Source: Sulfurovum sp. UBA4779
GTDB taxonomy: Bacteria > Campylobacterota > Campylobacteria > Campylobacterales > Sulfurovaceae
Direction of reading: 5' to 3'
Assembly: GCA_002403155.1 (NCBI GenBank)
Contig: DHHF01000013.1
Span: 55,766-119,765 of the forward strand
Length of the DNA: 64,000 nucleotides
Shown: in pieces, positions 27,364-35,852 of the stretch
How the letters are laid out: each line of letters opens with the position of its first letter
How positions within the stretch are numbered: the stretch's first letter is position 1
The notes under the pieces: model-generated
What the model was told of the DNA's origin: nothing
Databases searched by the model: none
Seen by the model: only the letters and a program-made list of their open reading frames with translations
Translations under genes and position numbers: made by a program

Positions 27364-28913
27364 TGCATTCAGCGTTTTCAACCCTGGACTGGGTGATTTT
27401 TGCAGCATATTTTTTGATGCTCGCATTGACATCGGTATTGCTTTCGCAAGGAAAAATTAAAACAACAAAAGAGTATTTTTTGGGCAGCAATACGATGCCG
27501 ATGTTTGCAGTAGCGGTTTCTGTGCTGGCCACTTCCCAATCGGCAGCCACTTTTTTGGGAGCACCTGAATATTCCTATGGCCAGGATCTTACTTTTTTGG
27601 GGTTTTATGTTTCGGCATTTTTGGCGGTTTTGTTTGTAGCCAAAGTATTGATCCCCCGTTTTTATGCGATACGCGCCGCAACGGTGTATGAGCTGCTTGA
27701 AATCCGCTACGGAGAGAGTGCCAAAAAGCAAGCAGGCGTGATGTTTTTGATCGGCCGGCTTTTTGCCAGCGGTGCACGGCTTTATATCGGAGCGATCGCG
27801 GTTTCCATGATACTTTTTTTAGATATAGCGCCTTTGCATGTTGCCGTTTCGATTGCGCTTTTAATGTTGGGAGCGCTTGCCTATACCTATATCGGGGGAG
27901 TGCGATCCATTATATTTTCCGATATGATCCAGGCGGCTACCTATATCGGTGCCGGACTTGCCGTATTGTTTTACCTTTATGCGGCGATCGATGCTGATTT
28001 TTCGACAATTGTTTCTGCGCTCCATACAGAAAGAAAGCTTCATATGCTGGACACAAGCCTCAACGGAGGGTTTAATATCTGGGCGCTGCTGAGCGGATGG
28101 CTGCTGTTGAACATTGCTGCGTATGGACTGGATCAGGATATGACGCAAAGGGCATTGACTTGCAAAGATGCAAAAGAAGGCCAGCGTTCTTTGCTTTTGT
28201 CTATCTTTTTAACTGTTCCCGTGGCAATACTTTTTTTACTCATCGGACTGCTGCTTTATCTTTTTTATATGCATCCTGAATTTTCCGGTGCGGATAGCGC
28301 GGTAGTACAGACTTTTGAAGGCGAAAAAATTACGATTTTTATGTATTATATTTTGCACGAAATGCCAGAAGGCATACGCGGACTTGTAACGGTAGGGGCG
28401 ATCGCTGCGGCACTTTCCAGTTCAAATTCGGTTTTAGGGGCGATGTCATCCGTGGCGGTTGAAGACTTATACCGTCCTTGGAAGACGGCAAGAAAAAAAA
28501 CCGATGAACTGCATTTTGTCAAAGCAGGCCGTATGAGCGTACTGCTGTTTGCGGTATTGTTGTCGCTGATGGCAATGGCAAGCTATTATTGGCAGCGCTA
28601 TACCCAGCTTCCTTTGCTTAGTTTTGCATTGGGGGTGATGTCTTTTGCCTATACGGGGCTTTTGGGAGTGTATGGGGCTGCGATATTTACGAAGCGCGGC
28701 AATGCCGTGACCGTACCTATGGCGCTAATGGGCGGTTTTTCGAGTGTGCTGTTGCTGCAGCCGTATATCAGCGGCATCACGATCGGTTTTGCATGGCAGA
28801 TGCTTTTGGGAACGTTTGTGGCTTTTGGCATTATGATGGCAGGAAAAGACAAAAAGTGCCAAACCTCTCAAAAGAATTCCCTTGCGAATGCAAAAAAGGA
28901 TAAGCGTGGGTGA
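27363..28913 (+). CDS. Sodium:solute symporter, possible MurNAc-sugar importer
   Basis: A 516-residue SSS-family (LeuT-fold) transporter with about 13 membrane segments. Family features include SVLATSQSAATFLGAPEYSY near 53-72 and YTYIGGVRSIIFSDMIQA near 177-194 (SSS signature), and AALSSSNSVLGAMSS in the later sodium-site helix. It uses a GTG start within TAGTG at the amidase stop. It sits between a periplasmic amidase and anmK, so an imported anhydro-MurNAc or related amino sugar is a reasonable inference. SSS substrate cannot be read from sequence. Confidence 0.88.
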   Translation: MHSAFSTLDWVIFAAYFLMLALTSVLLSQGKIKTTKEYFLGSNTMPMFAVAVSVLATSQSAATFLGAPEYSYGQDLTFLGFYVSAFLAVLFVAKVLIPRFYAIRAATVYELLEIRYGESAKKQAGVMFLIGRLFASGARLYIGAIAVSMILFLDIAPLHVAVSIALLMLGALAYTYIGGVRSIIFSDMIQAATYIGAGLAVLFYLYAAIDADFSTIVSALHTERKLHMLDTSLNGGFNIWALLSGWLLLNIAAYGLDQDMTQRALTCKDAKEGQRSLLLSIFLTVPVAILFLLIGLLLYLFYMHPEFSGADSAVVQTFEGEKITIFMYYILHEMPEGIRGLVTVGAIAAALSSSNSVLGAMSSVAVEDLYRPWKTARKKTDELHFVKAGRMSVLLFAVLLSLMAMASYYWQRYTQLPLLSFALGVMSFAYTGLLGVYGAAIFTKRGNAVTVPMALMGGFSSVLLLQPYISGITIGFAWQMLLGTFVAFGIMMAGKDKKCQTSQKNSLANAKKDKRG

Positions 28914-30051
28914 ACGGTATATAGGGGTAATGTCCGGTACATCGATGGACGGCATCGATGTGGCTTTGTGCAAGGTTGATGCATACCGATGCATACCGGA
29001 GGTATCCGGCGAATATCCTTATCCTGAGGCACTAAAAGCGCGCATTATGAAGATGATTGAGGGTGCTGCGACACTGCAAGAGATCGGTGAAGTTGACCAT
29101 ATGCTTGGATTGGAGTTTGCAGCGGCAATCAATGATTTCATTGCCAAACAAAGCATTGATAAAAAAAGCATCAAAGCAATCGGTTTGCATGGCCAAACCA
29201 TCTGGCATTCTCCGAAAGCCGAATACCCGTTTAGTATGCAAGCAGGGGATCCCAATATCGTCAATGCAAAATGCGGCATTCCCGTTGTGGCAGATTTTAG
29301 ACGCAAAGACATGGCATGCGGAGGGCAGGGGGCACCTTTTGCGCCTGCATTTCATGCCTTTTTGTTTGGCAAACTGAATCAGAAAGCAGCCGTTGTCAAT
29401 ATCGGAGGGATGGCAAATATCACGATATTGGATAAAAAACTCATAGGATACGATACGGGATGCGGCAATGTATTGATGGATCTGTGGACGGCAAAATATC
29501 AAAAAAACCCCTACGACAAAGGCGGAGCATGGGCAAAAACGGGCAATGTAAACTATCCGCTATTGAACAGAATGCTATCGGATGATTATTTTAAGCAAAA
29601 TCCTCCAAAAAGTACCGGCAGAGAGAAATTCAATGAATCGTGGCTGACAGAAATGCTTTTGCGTCATTACGAATCGGATCCAAATTTTATCACTCAAAAA
29701 AACGATACTAAAAATTTGGTCTTTGAATACCTCAACGACAACGAATCGCTGCAAGCAGACATACAAAGGACGCTTCTTGAATTCACGGCTGTCAGTATAG
29801 CTAACGAAGTGCTTAAATTCCGTAGAGACAAGGTGTTGGTTTGCGGCGGCGGAGCTAAAAACAGTTTTTTAATCGAGCGCATAAAAGTGATGCTGCCTGA
29901 TATTGAGATATCTATACTTCCGCAGGGAGATATACTGGAGGCGATGATGATGGCATGGCTGGCTTACAAGCGTATGCACGATGAGCCTATCGGCCTTAAA
30001 GAGGTAACCGGCGCTTTGCGCAACGCTGTATGCGGAGGGGTTTATGCATAA
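28906..30051 (+). CDS. anmK: Anhydro-N-acetylmuramic acid kinase
   Basis: Opens the 1,6-anhydro ring of anhydro-MurNAc while phosphorylating it, giving MurNAc-6-phosphate. Motifs: VMSGTSMDGIDVALC near 8-22 (ATP site), GQTIWHSP, VADFRRKDMA, GGMANIT and DTGCGN, all as in AnmK. I prefer GTG 28906, preceded by AAAGGA; ATG 28888 is the alternative. It overlaps the symporter by 8 bases and amgK by 8 bases. Confidence 0.94.
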   Translation: MGERYIGVMSGTSMDGIDVALCKVDAYRCIPEVSGEYPYPEALKARIMKMIEGAATLQEIGEVDHMLGLEFAAAINDFIAKQSIDKKSIKAIGLHGQTIWHSPKAEYPFSMQAGDPNIVNAKCGIPVVADFRRKDMACGGQGAPFAPAFHAFLFGKLNQKAAVVNIGGMANITILDKKLIGYDTGCGNVLMDLWTAKYQKNPYDKGGAWAKTGNVNYPLLNRMLSDDYFKQNPPKSTGREKFNESWLTEMLLRHYESDPNFITQKNDTKNLVFEYLNDNESLQADIQRTLLEFTAVSIANEVLKFRRDKVLVCGGGAKNSFLIERIKVMLPDIEISILPQGDILEAMMMAWLAYKRMHDEPIGLKEVTGALRNAVCGGVYA

Positions 30052-30982
30052 AATTGAACAGTGGCTTAAAGCGTTGGGATACCATGGAATGCTTAAAAGC
30101 ATCTCAGGCGATGCGAGTTTTAGGCAATATTACCGTCTTTACGAAACAAACTTAAAAAGTGCCGTGGTCATGGATGCTTCCTTGCAAAAGGAAAGCCTCA
30201 AACCGTTTATAGATATTACTTCCAGACTGCATCATGCAAATGTAAGGGTTCCCCGGATAATAGCCCAAAATCCGGACGACGGGGTTTTGATGCTTGAAGA
30301 TATGGGCTCTAGGCATTTGATCGAAAGCCTCAATGAAAATACTTGCGGACCTTTGTACAGCAAAGCGATTGATGCAATCATAAAGATTCAAAATGCTGAT
30401 ATCCAGGGGCTTCCTGTGTACGATGAAGCATTTTTATATTTTGAAATGGAATTGATGCAAGAGTGGTATTTGCAAAAGTATTTGCATCAAAACATCGATA
30501 GCGCCGATAAAAAAATGATTGCCGATACACTGGCATATATTGTCTCAGAAGTGCTTGCCCAACCGCAGGGCGTATTTGTACATCGGGATTTTCATTCGCG
30601 AAACCTTATGCTTTCGTGCGAAGAGGAGATCATTGTGATTGATTATCAAGATGCCAGAGTGGGGCCGATAACTTATGATCTTGTTTCTTTGCTTCGTGAT
30701 TGCTATGTAGCTTTTGATGCAAAGACGGTAGAAAAACTGGCTTTAAGTTTTCGTGATAAGAAAGGCCTCGATGCGGATGACGCGCTGTTTATGCGCTGGT
30801 TTGATTTTATGGGATTGCAGCGGCACATCAAAGTGCTGGGTATCTTTAGCAGACTCTCTCTGCGTGACGGGAAAAACGGATATCTAAAAGATATCCCGCT
30901 GACACTGCAATATATCTTAAATGTTGCAAAAAAATATGATCAAACACAGGCATTGGCGCAATTCTTGGAGAAGACGGCATGA
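30044..30982 (+). CDS. amgK: N-acetylmuramate kinase, AmgK-type
   Basis: A 312-residue kinase of the aminoglycoside-phosphotransferase fold. AmgK features: GDASFRQYYRLY near 23-34, MLEDMGSRHL, the catalytic VHRDFHSRNLML near 185-196, and VIDYQDARVGPITYDLVSLLRDCY with the metal Asp. In Pseudomonas AmgK makes MurNAc-alpha-1-phosphate from MurNAc. It is flanked by anmK and murU with overlapping ends, which strongly supports this role over antibiotic resistance. Confidence 0.9.
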   Translation: MHKIEQWLKALGYHGMLKSISGDASFRQYYRLYETNLKSAVVMDASLQKESLKPFIDITSRLHHANVRVPRIIAQNPDDGVLMLEDMGSRHLIESLNENTCGPLYSKAIDAIIKIQNADIQGLPVYDEAFLYFEMELMQEWYLQKYLHQNIDSADKKMIADTLAYIVSEVLAQPQGVFVHRDFHSRNLMLSCEEEIIVIDYQDARVGPITYDLVSLLRDCYVAFDAKTVEKLALSFRDKKGLDADDALFMRWFDFMGLQRHIKVLGIFSRLSLRDGKNGYLKDIPLTLQYILNVAKKYDQTQALAQFLEKTA

Positions 30983-31647
30983 AAGCGATGATATTGGCAG
31001 CGGGACGCGGAGAAAGGATGAGGCCGCTTACAGACAAAACCCCTAAACCCTTGCTGGAAGTCGGAGGCATTGCGCTTATCAAATGGCATCTTGAAAGATT
31101 GGCTTGCAGCGGATTTAACGAGATCGTTATCAATATCGCACATTTGGGCTGGCAAATACCGCAAGCATTGGGAGACGGATCGCAATGGGGAGTCAAGATA
31201 ACCTATAGCGATGAACAAGAAGAGGGGGCTTTGGAAAGTGCAGGGGGTATCGTCAAAGCACTGCCTTTGCTGGGAGATGAAACATTTTTGGTCCTCAATG
31301 GAGACATTTGGACCGATTATGTATTTCAACCGGACAAAAAATTGCACAAGGATATTTTGGCCCACCTGATTCTTGTCCCCAACCCGCAACACAATCCCGA
31401 GGGGGATTTTACGCTAAGGGACGGATTTGTAGTTGATGCCAAAGCGTATACTTTTTCGGGTATAGGCTACTATGCTCCTGAACTTTTTAAAGATGTAGCA
31501 TATGGCAAAAATGCTTTGGCCCCTTTATTAAGGGCGGCGATGCGCGAAGGCAAAGTAACGGGGGAGATATATGAGAGAAAATGGTACGATATAGGAACGC
31601 CTAATCGCCTTGCAGATTTAAATGCACAACTGACAAATCGTTCCTAA
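30979..31647 (+). CDS. murU: N-acetylmuramate-1-phosphate uridylyltransferase
   Basis: A 222-residue nucleotidyltransferase. It has the LAAGRGERMRPLTDKTPKPL pattern at 6-25 and NGDIWTDY near 109-116 (metal Asp), as in MurU; it lacks the left-handed helix domain of GlmU. It would convert MurNAc-1-phosphate plus UTP to UDP-MurNAc, bypassing MurA/MurB and so the fosfomycin target. The start overlaps amgK by 4 bases (ATGA). It ends 10 bases before the converging GHKL gene. Confidence 0.9.
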   Translation: MKAMILAAGRGERMRPLTDKTPKPLLEVGGIALIKWHLERLACSGFNEIVINIAHLGWQIPQALGDGSQWGVKITYSDEQEEGALESAGGIVKALPLLGDETFLVLNGDIWTDYVFQPDKKLHKDILAHLILVPNPQHNPEGDFTLRDGFVVDAKAYTFSGIGYYAPELFKDVAYGKNALAPLLRAAMREGKVTGEIYERKWYDIGTPNRLADLNAQLTNRS

Positions 31648-31656
31648 AAGATTATT

Positions 31657-33558
31657 CTATGTATTTAGGAAAGAAAGGTGGATTTCGCTGCCGTATCGGC
31701 GAATGATATCGTTTTTTGCAGTATGATAGGCTTGTGCATCATTTTCTATGCCTGATTTTTTGAGCAGAAATCCGGCCAATTCATCGGAAATAACATCCAT
31801 AAAAAGTTCGGCCAGAAGCAGTCTGGCAGAATCTCTAAAATGTCCCCTGCCGTCGATATAGAGTTGCACGGTAGGGGCACCGGTATTGATGATGATCTTT
31901 CGTTCTTTATGGCTATATACGGCTCTATCCCTATCGTTGTTCAAATTGCGCAGTTCGTATCCCACAAACATATTGGCACCATGATCGCGCGGAATCTTTT
32001 TTCTTGGAGCAGAAGCCGATGATCCGTGATAGTGTTCGTGTTGGGATGCTTGATCGGCAATAACGATTTCGCATTGTGCCCAATACTTTTTGCCTCTCAC
32101 GATAATCTCTCCGTGCTCTTCGCTTTTTTCGCCCAGGACGCTCCATTCTATGCGTTCTTTTTCCTGAAACTGTGCAGGAGAAATCGTTAGAGGCATCGGT
32201 TCAATCTCTATCGATGGGGGTAATATATATTCGCACTCTAGCACTTCATCTTCTGCAAATTGTTTAGAATCAATCAAAAGCGCAATATGAAAAGGGCGGT
32301 TCTGTTTTCGATAATAAAACGGAGTTGTAAAACGTAATGCCGAAGCAGGATCGGGCGCATCATTGATATCTGTCTCTCCCTCAGATAACGCCAGCACAAT
32401 GCCGAAATCCTGAACGGCAGCCATATTCATACGCTCCAAAAGATGTTCGATCATATGATCAGTTCTCTCTGAAGTGGAAGCATGCTCTAAATGTTTGAGC
32501 TTTTCTTGCTCCGCATTCACACAGGGGGCTATCATGCCGCTGACAGCTTTGGAAAAGGCGATTACAAAAGGATCTTTCCGGTTTAGCCCTTCGCGCTCGT
32601 CGCTGATGATCGCTATCCCTTGGCTTAATTTTTCGATCAAAGCAGGGCAATTGACTGTACCAAAAAGGTATTCTGTGCCTATCTGGTTTTCATATTCGAA
32701 GAGTTGACAATCAAGAACAGCCATATCCGAAATCACGATCAACCCGTTGGTGCGTTCATCGCCTTTGGAAGACAATTCGGTATCCATGGCACGTTTTAGG
32801 GTAAGCGTAAATGGATAGCTTTGCTGTTCATGCACGAAATATCCTGTTTGATCAGGCCCTATCAGTATGTTTGCCGGCGGTTCTTGATAGCATATTTTAC
32901 CGCTTTTTTCTGCCTCTTTGTTTTGTTGCATATTGATCATTTCTACATGGCGTCGTGTTAAGATATCTCGCAGATAGATATTGTTTGCGATCGATTGCAC
33001 GACGGATTGAAAACGGGAAATATTCACTTGTGCATTCTCAATAACAATGGTGATTTGAGTACCGTTTTCTAAAATACCCAAACGCTCATAGTCTTCGCTT
33101 GCAGCCGGCCGGCTTCCGGCTCCGTCATCGTAAAGATAACCGCCGTTTTCGCTTCGAAACAGTTCAATACGCGAAACCCGCCCCTCATGGATAGTTTCCA
33201 TCCATCCATGTCCAAGGCCGTAAATGGCCTGCTTGAGCCCGCGGCCGAAATATCCGCGTCCTCCGCTTTCTCCTTTTGCAAGAGCACTATGCGCCCCGCC
33301 GTAAGAAAGGATAAAACAGGCTTTTTCGAAAGACATTCCTTCTGCTTGATCGGTTACCGTAAGCAAAGCACCTGTTTGGTGCCGTTCATATTTGATAAGA
33401 ATCTGTCCGGTCGTTTGACTGCCGGTTTTTTCCAAACGGGCATAGCTGTCATCGCTGTTGGTGATCAATTCGACCAATGCTTTCTCGATAGAAGCAAAAC
33501 GCCTTGAGTCAATATCTATCACTCTTTGGTCTACAGGAATTGCGGTAATAGCCATCAT
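31657..33558 (-). CDS. Stand-alone GHKL (Hsp90/MutL-like) ATPase
   Basis: A 633-residue protein. The N-terminal ~200 residues are a GHKL ATP-binding domain: the N box reads ALVELITNSDDSY near 27-39, the G1 box VTDQAEGMSF, and the G2 box GRGYFGRGLKQAIYGLG. The rest has no domain I can name; it includes an ERTDHMIEHLLER helix and a His-rich patch (HEHYHG). There is no kinase, toprim, gyrase or MutL C-terminal domain. It sits alone between murU and a Cof phosphatase. Possible roles are DNA repair, chaperone-like function or defence; none is shown. Confidence 0.75.
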   Translation of the reverse strand: MMAITAIPVDQRVIDIDSRRFASIEKALVELITNSDDSYARLEKTGSQTTGQILIKYERHQTGALLTVTDQAEGMSFEKACFILSYGGAHSALAKGESGGRGYFGRGLKQAIYGLGHGWMETIHEGRVSRIELFRSENGGYLYDDGAGSRPAASEDYERLGILENGTQITIVIENAQVNISRFQSVVQSIANNIYLRDILTRRHVEMINMQQNKEAEKSGKICYQEPPANILIGPDQTGYFVHEQQSYPFTLTLKRAMDTELSSKGDERTNGLIVISDMAVLDCQLFEYENQIGTEYLFGTVNCPALIEKLSQGIAIISDEREGLNRKDPFVIAFSKAVSGMIAPCVNAEQEKLKHLEHASTSERTDHMIEHLLERMNMAAVQDFGIVLALSEGETDINDAPDPASALRFTTPFYYRKQNRPFHIALLIDSKQFAEDEVLECEYILPPSIEIEPMPLTISPAQFQEKERIEWSVLGEKSEEHGEIIVRGKKYWAQCEIVIADQASQHEHYHGSSASAPRKKIPRDHGANMFVGYELRNLNNDRDRAVYSHKERKIIINTGAPTVQLYIDGRGHFRDSARLLLAELFMDVISDELAGFLLKKSGIENDAQAYHTAKNDIIRRYGSEIHLSFLNT

Positions 33559-33693
33559 ACACCTCGTTGTTTTTCATATGTATTTTTTATTGTTTTTGCA
33601 TAGAGCAATCGCTTTGATTATACTATTTTAACCAAAAAAGAGCGGTTAGTGTATCTTTGTTGATCCCCGTGAAAGACAAAAAATACCATTCGT

Positions 33694-34518
33694 TCAATAC
33701 AGGCCATTTAAATATTTTGCGACTGCGTCCTCATCGTTGGAATGGGGCAGAATAATATCTGCAACGGCTTTGACTTCATCCAGCGCATTGGCTACGGCTA
33801 CGGAAGTGCCTGCCAGCTTAAACATGCCTATGTCGTTGATGCTGTCGCCAAAAACGGTCATCTCTTGGGTGTCGCGATTTAAATAGTCTGCGATTTTTTG
33901 CAATCCATGTGCTTTGTCGCCCTCAGGATGCAAGATCGTAAGAAAATAGCCGTCGCTGTATTTTTCCGGAGAAAGTTTGTATTCAAGTGCATTGCCGAAA
34001 GTTTTTTGCAGATGTTCGGTAAGAGGTTTGAGGATTTGATACTCCCCGAAATAGACAATCTTAAGATTCATTTCGATTGCCTGGATTTTTTTACACGCTA
34101 TCATACGGGGGTCATTTTTATAATTTTGAAGCACGCCGTTTTGATGGCCGTTCAGTCGGGTCGGAACAAGAAACGCCTCGTTAAGCTCTAAATCTTTCAG
34201 TGCGATGATAAAAGGGTGAATGTTGAATTTGCTGCCTTCATAGACGACTGAGTCTGCCAAGTGTTTGCTGATCAGTTTAAGGTCAATAAGCTTTTTTTCT
34301 GGAGTGACTATCATGGCGCCATCAAGCAGTATCATAGGAGCATCCAGATGCAGTGAGGCTAAAAAATTTCGAGACTTTTGAAAGCTTCTGGCAGTAGCGA
34401 CGGAAAGAATGGCATTTTTTGCTTTCTTATTCCATACATTGGCACTAAACTCGCTGATACTTTGGTCAGTTCTTAAAAACGTATGGTCAAGATCAGTCAT
34501 ATAAATAGGCGGTTTCAA
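33694..34518 (-). CDS. Cof-type HAD phosphatase
   Basis: A 274-residue HAD (type IIB cap) hydrolase. Motif I is TDLDHTFLRTD at 8-18, motif II SVATARS near 39-45, and the C-terminal GDSINDIGMFKLAG is motif IV. Members of this group dephosphorylate sugar phosphates, flavin or PLP precursors; the substrate here is unknown. The start appears to be TTG at 34518 with only a weak ribosome site; ATG 34500 is the alternative. Monocistronic. Confidence 0.83.
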   Translation of the reverse strand: MKPPIYMTDLDHTFLRTDQSISEFSANVWNKKAKNAILSVATARSFQKSRNFLASLHLDAPMILLDGAMIVTPEKKLIDLKLISKHLADSVVYEGSKFNIHPFIIALKDLELNEAFLVPTRLNGHQNGVLQNYKNDPRMIACKKIQAIEMNLKIVYFGEYQILKPLTEHLQKTFGNALEYKLSPEKYSDGYFLTILHPEGDKAHGLQKIADYLNRDTQEMTVFGDSINDIGMFKLAGTSVAVANALDEVKAVADIILPHSNDEDAVAKYLNGLY

Positions 34519-34596
34519 CGGGCAGGCTCGCTTGTAAGAAGATACCGCTTTTGGTAACTGCTTAAAATTTTAATGCGTTATGGTAGCATAACTTTC

Positions 34597-34619
34597 CAAA
34601 GAGCCCTTTTGGCTCTTTG
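34597..34619. terminator. Hairpin after the cytochrome c peroxidase gene
   Basis: CAAAGAGCC (34597-34605) pairs perfectly with GGCTCTTTG (34611-34619) around a 5-base loop, immediately beyond the minus-strand stop codon at 34624. There is no long T run, so termination strength is uncertain. Confidence 0.5.
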
Positions 34620-34623
34620 AAGA

Positions 34624-35646
34624 TTAGTTCATGTCCGGTTTTGGCGTATCAAGGGTGCTGTTTGGAAGCTGCGGATATTCGATTACCGGTTTTCTTCCCT
34701 CCAGCGCTTTAAGGAAAGTTACGATTTTTTGCGTATCTTCATCCGAAATCTCCATACCCAATTGCGTTCGTCCCATCTCCTGGACTGCTTCAGCCAAGCT
34801 CCATATGGCGCCGTTATGATAATACGGGGCAGTTTGGGTTACTTCTCTAAGTGTCGGAACTTTCACCATACCGTTTTTATCACCTTTAAAATCGCCGATA
34901 TTTGCATATTTGTATTTTCCGACAAGAGGAAAGGGCTGCATGCCCCCGCCCAATGCTATGCCGCCATGGCATGTTGCGCATCCCTTATCGATGAATACAG
35001 CGAGGCCTTCTTTTTCTTCTTCGCTCAATGCATCTTCTTTGCCGTTTAAGAAATCGTCATATCGAGACGGTGTAACCAGTGTTCTTTCAAATAGCCCAAT
35101 CACAGAAGTGATTGCTTGAAAATCAACCTTCACCTCTGCTCCGTATGCTTTTTTGAATGATTCTACATATTCGGGAATCGAGTTGACTCTTTGTTCTACC
35201 AATGACGGTGCAGCTGCCATTTCCGGCATTGCCTGCATCGGGCCTTGTGCTTGATCTTCCAAATCAGGGCTTCTTCCGTCCCAAAATTGCAATTGGGCAA
35301 ATACGGCATTATACACTGTCGGTGAGTTGAGGTGGTGCGGGTTGGCAGTCCAGTTGTGCCCTACAGCCGCACTTACTCCGTCTGCGCCTCCCATTCCAAG
35401 ATTGTGGCAGGTGTTGCATGAGATAAGCCCGCTTTTTGAAAGGCGCGGTTCGAAATAAAGCTGTTTTCCCAATGCCACTCTCTCATCTGTGATTACACCT
35501 TTTGGATCAATAAGTTTTGACAAAGCTTTGGGATCTTCAGGGATTGGAACAAGCCCGCTTGTTTTGGCTTTTTCTGCAAGCGAAGACGCCCCGCATACAA
35601 AGCTTGATGCGATCAAAGAGGTACCTATCAGTTTTATAATTTTCAT
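34624..35646 (-). CDS. Di-haem cytochrome c peroxidase
   Basis: A periplasmic enzyme that reduces hydrogen peroxide with electrons from cytochrome c. The 340-residue protein has a signal peptide (about 1-21) and two haem-c sites, CNTCH near 78-82 and CATCH near 223-227. Also typical of CcpA/MauG relatives are FWDGRSPDLEDQAQGPM near 121-137 and APYYHNGAIWSL near the C-terminus. Monocistronic, with a hairpin at its end. Confidence 0.93.
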   Translation of the reverse strand: MKIIKLIGTSLIASSFVCGASSLAEKAKTSGLVPIPEDPKALSKLIDPKGVITDERVALGKQLYFEPRLSKSGLISCNTCHNLGMGGADGVSAAVGHNWTANPHHLNSPTVYNAVFAQLQFWDGRSPDLEDQAQGPMQAMPEMAAAPSLVEQRVNSIPEYVESFKKAYGAEVKVDFQAITSVIGLFERTLVTPSRYDDFLNGKEDALSEEEKEGLAVFIDKGCATCHGGIALGGGMQPFPLVGKYKYANIGDFKGDKNGMVKVPTLREVTQTAPYYHNGAIWSLAEAVQEMGRTQLGMEISDEDTQKIVTFLKALEGRKPVIEYPQLPNSTLDTPKPDMN

Positions 35647-35795
35647 TCTTTATCTCCTTCTGATTTTAATAATGCCTAATTATAGGAAAATAATTATTAA
35701 AAGAAAATTAATATTATTTAGAAAAAAGCTATTATTTTTATTTTACTGATAAAAGCATTAAAATATAAACTAAATTGTAAAAGAAATTTAAAGGA

Positions 35796-35817
35796 GCAGA
35801 TGCTTTTAAGCATCTGC
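35796..35817 (-). terminator. Terminator of the DEAD-box helicase gene
   Basis: GCAGATGC (35796-35803) pairs perfectly with GCATCTGC (35810-35817) around TTTTAA. Read on the minus strand it lies 36 bases after the helicase stop and is followed by a T-rich stretch. Confidence 0.6.
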
Positions 35818-35852
35818 ATGGATAGAGGGAGTTAAAGCAGGTATTTTTTTAG

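Noticed and set aside
30044..30982. Aminoglycoside-resistance phosphotransferase
   Set aside because: The fold is shared, but the overlap with anmK and murU and the GDASFR and VHRDFHSRNLML wording point to AmgK.
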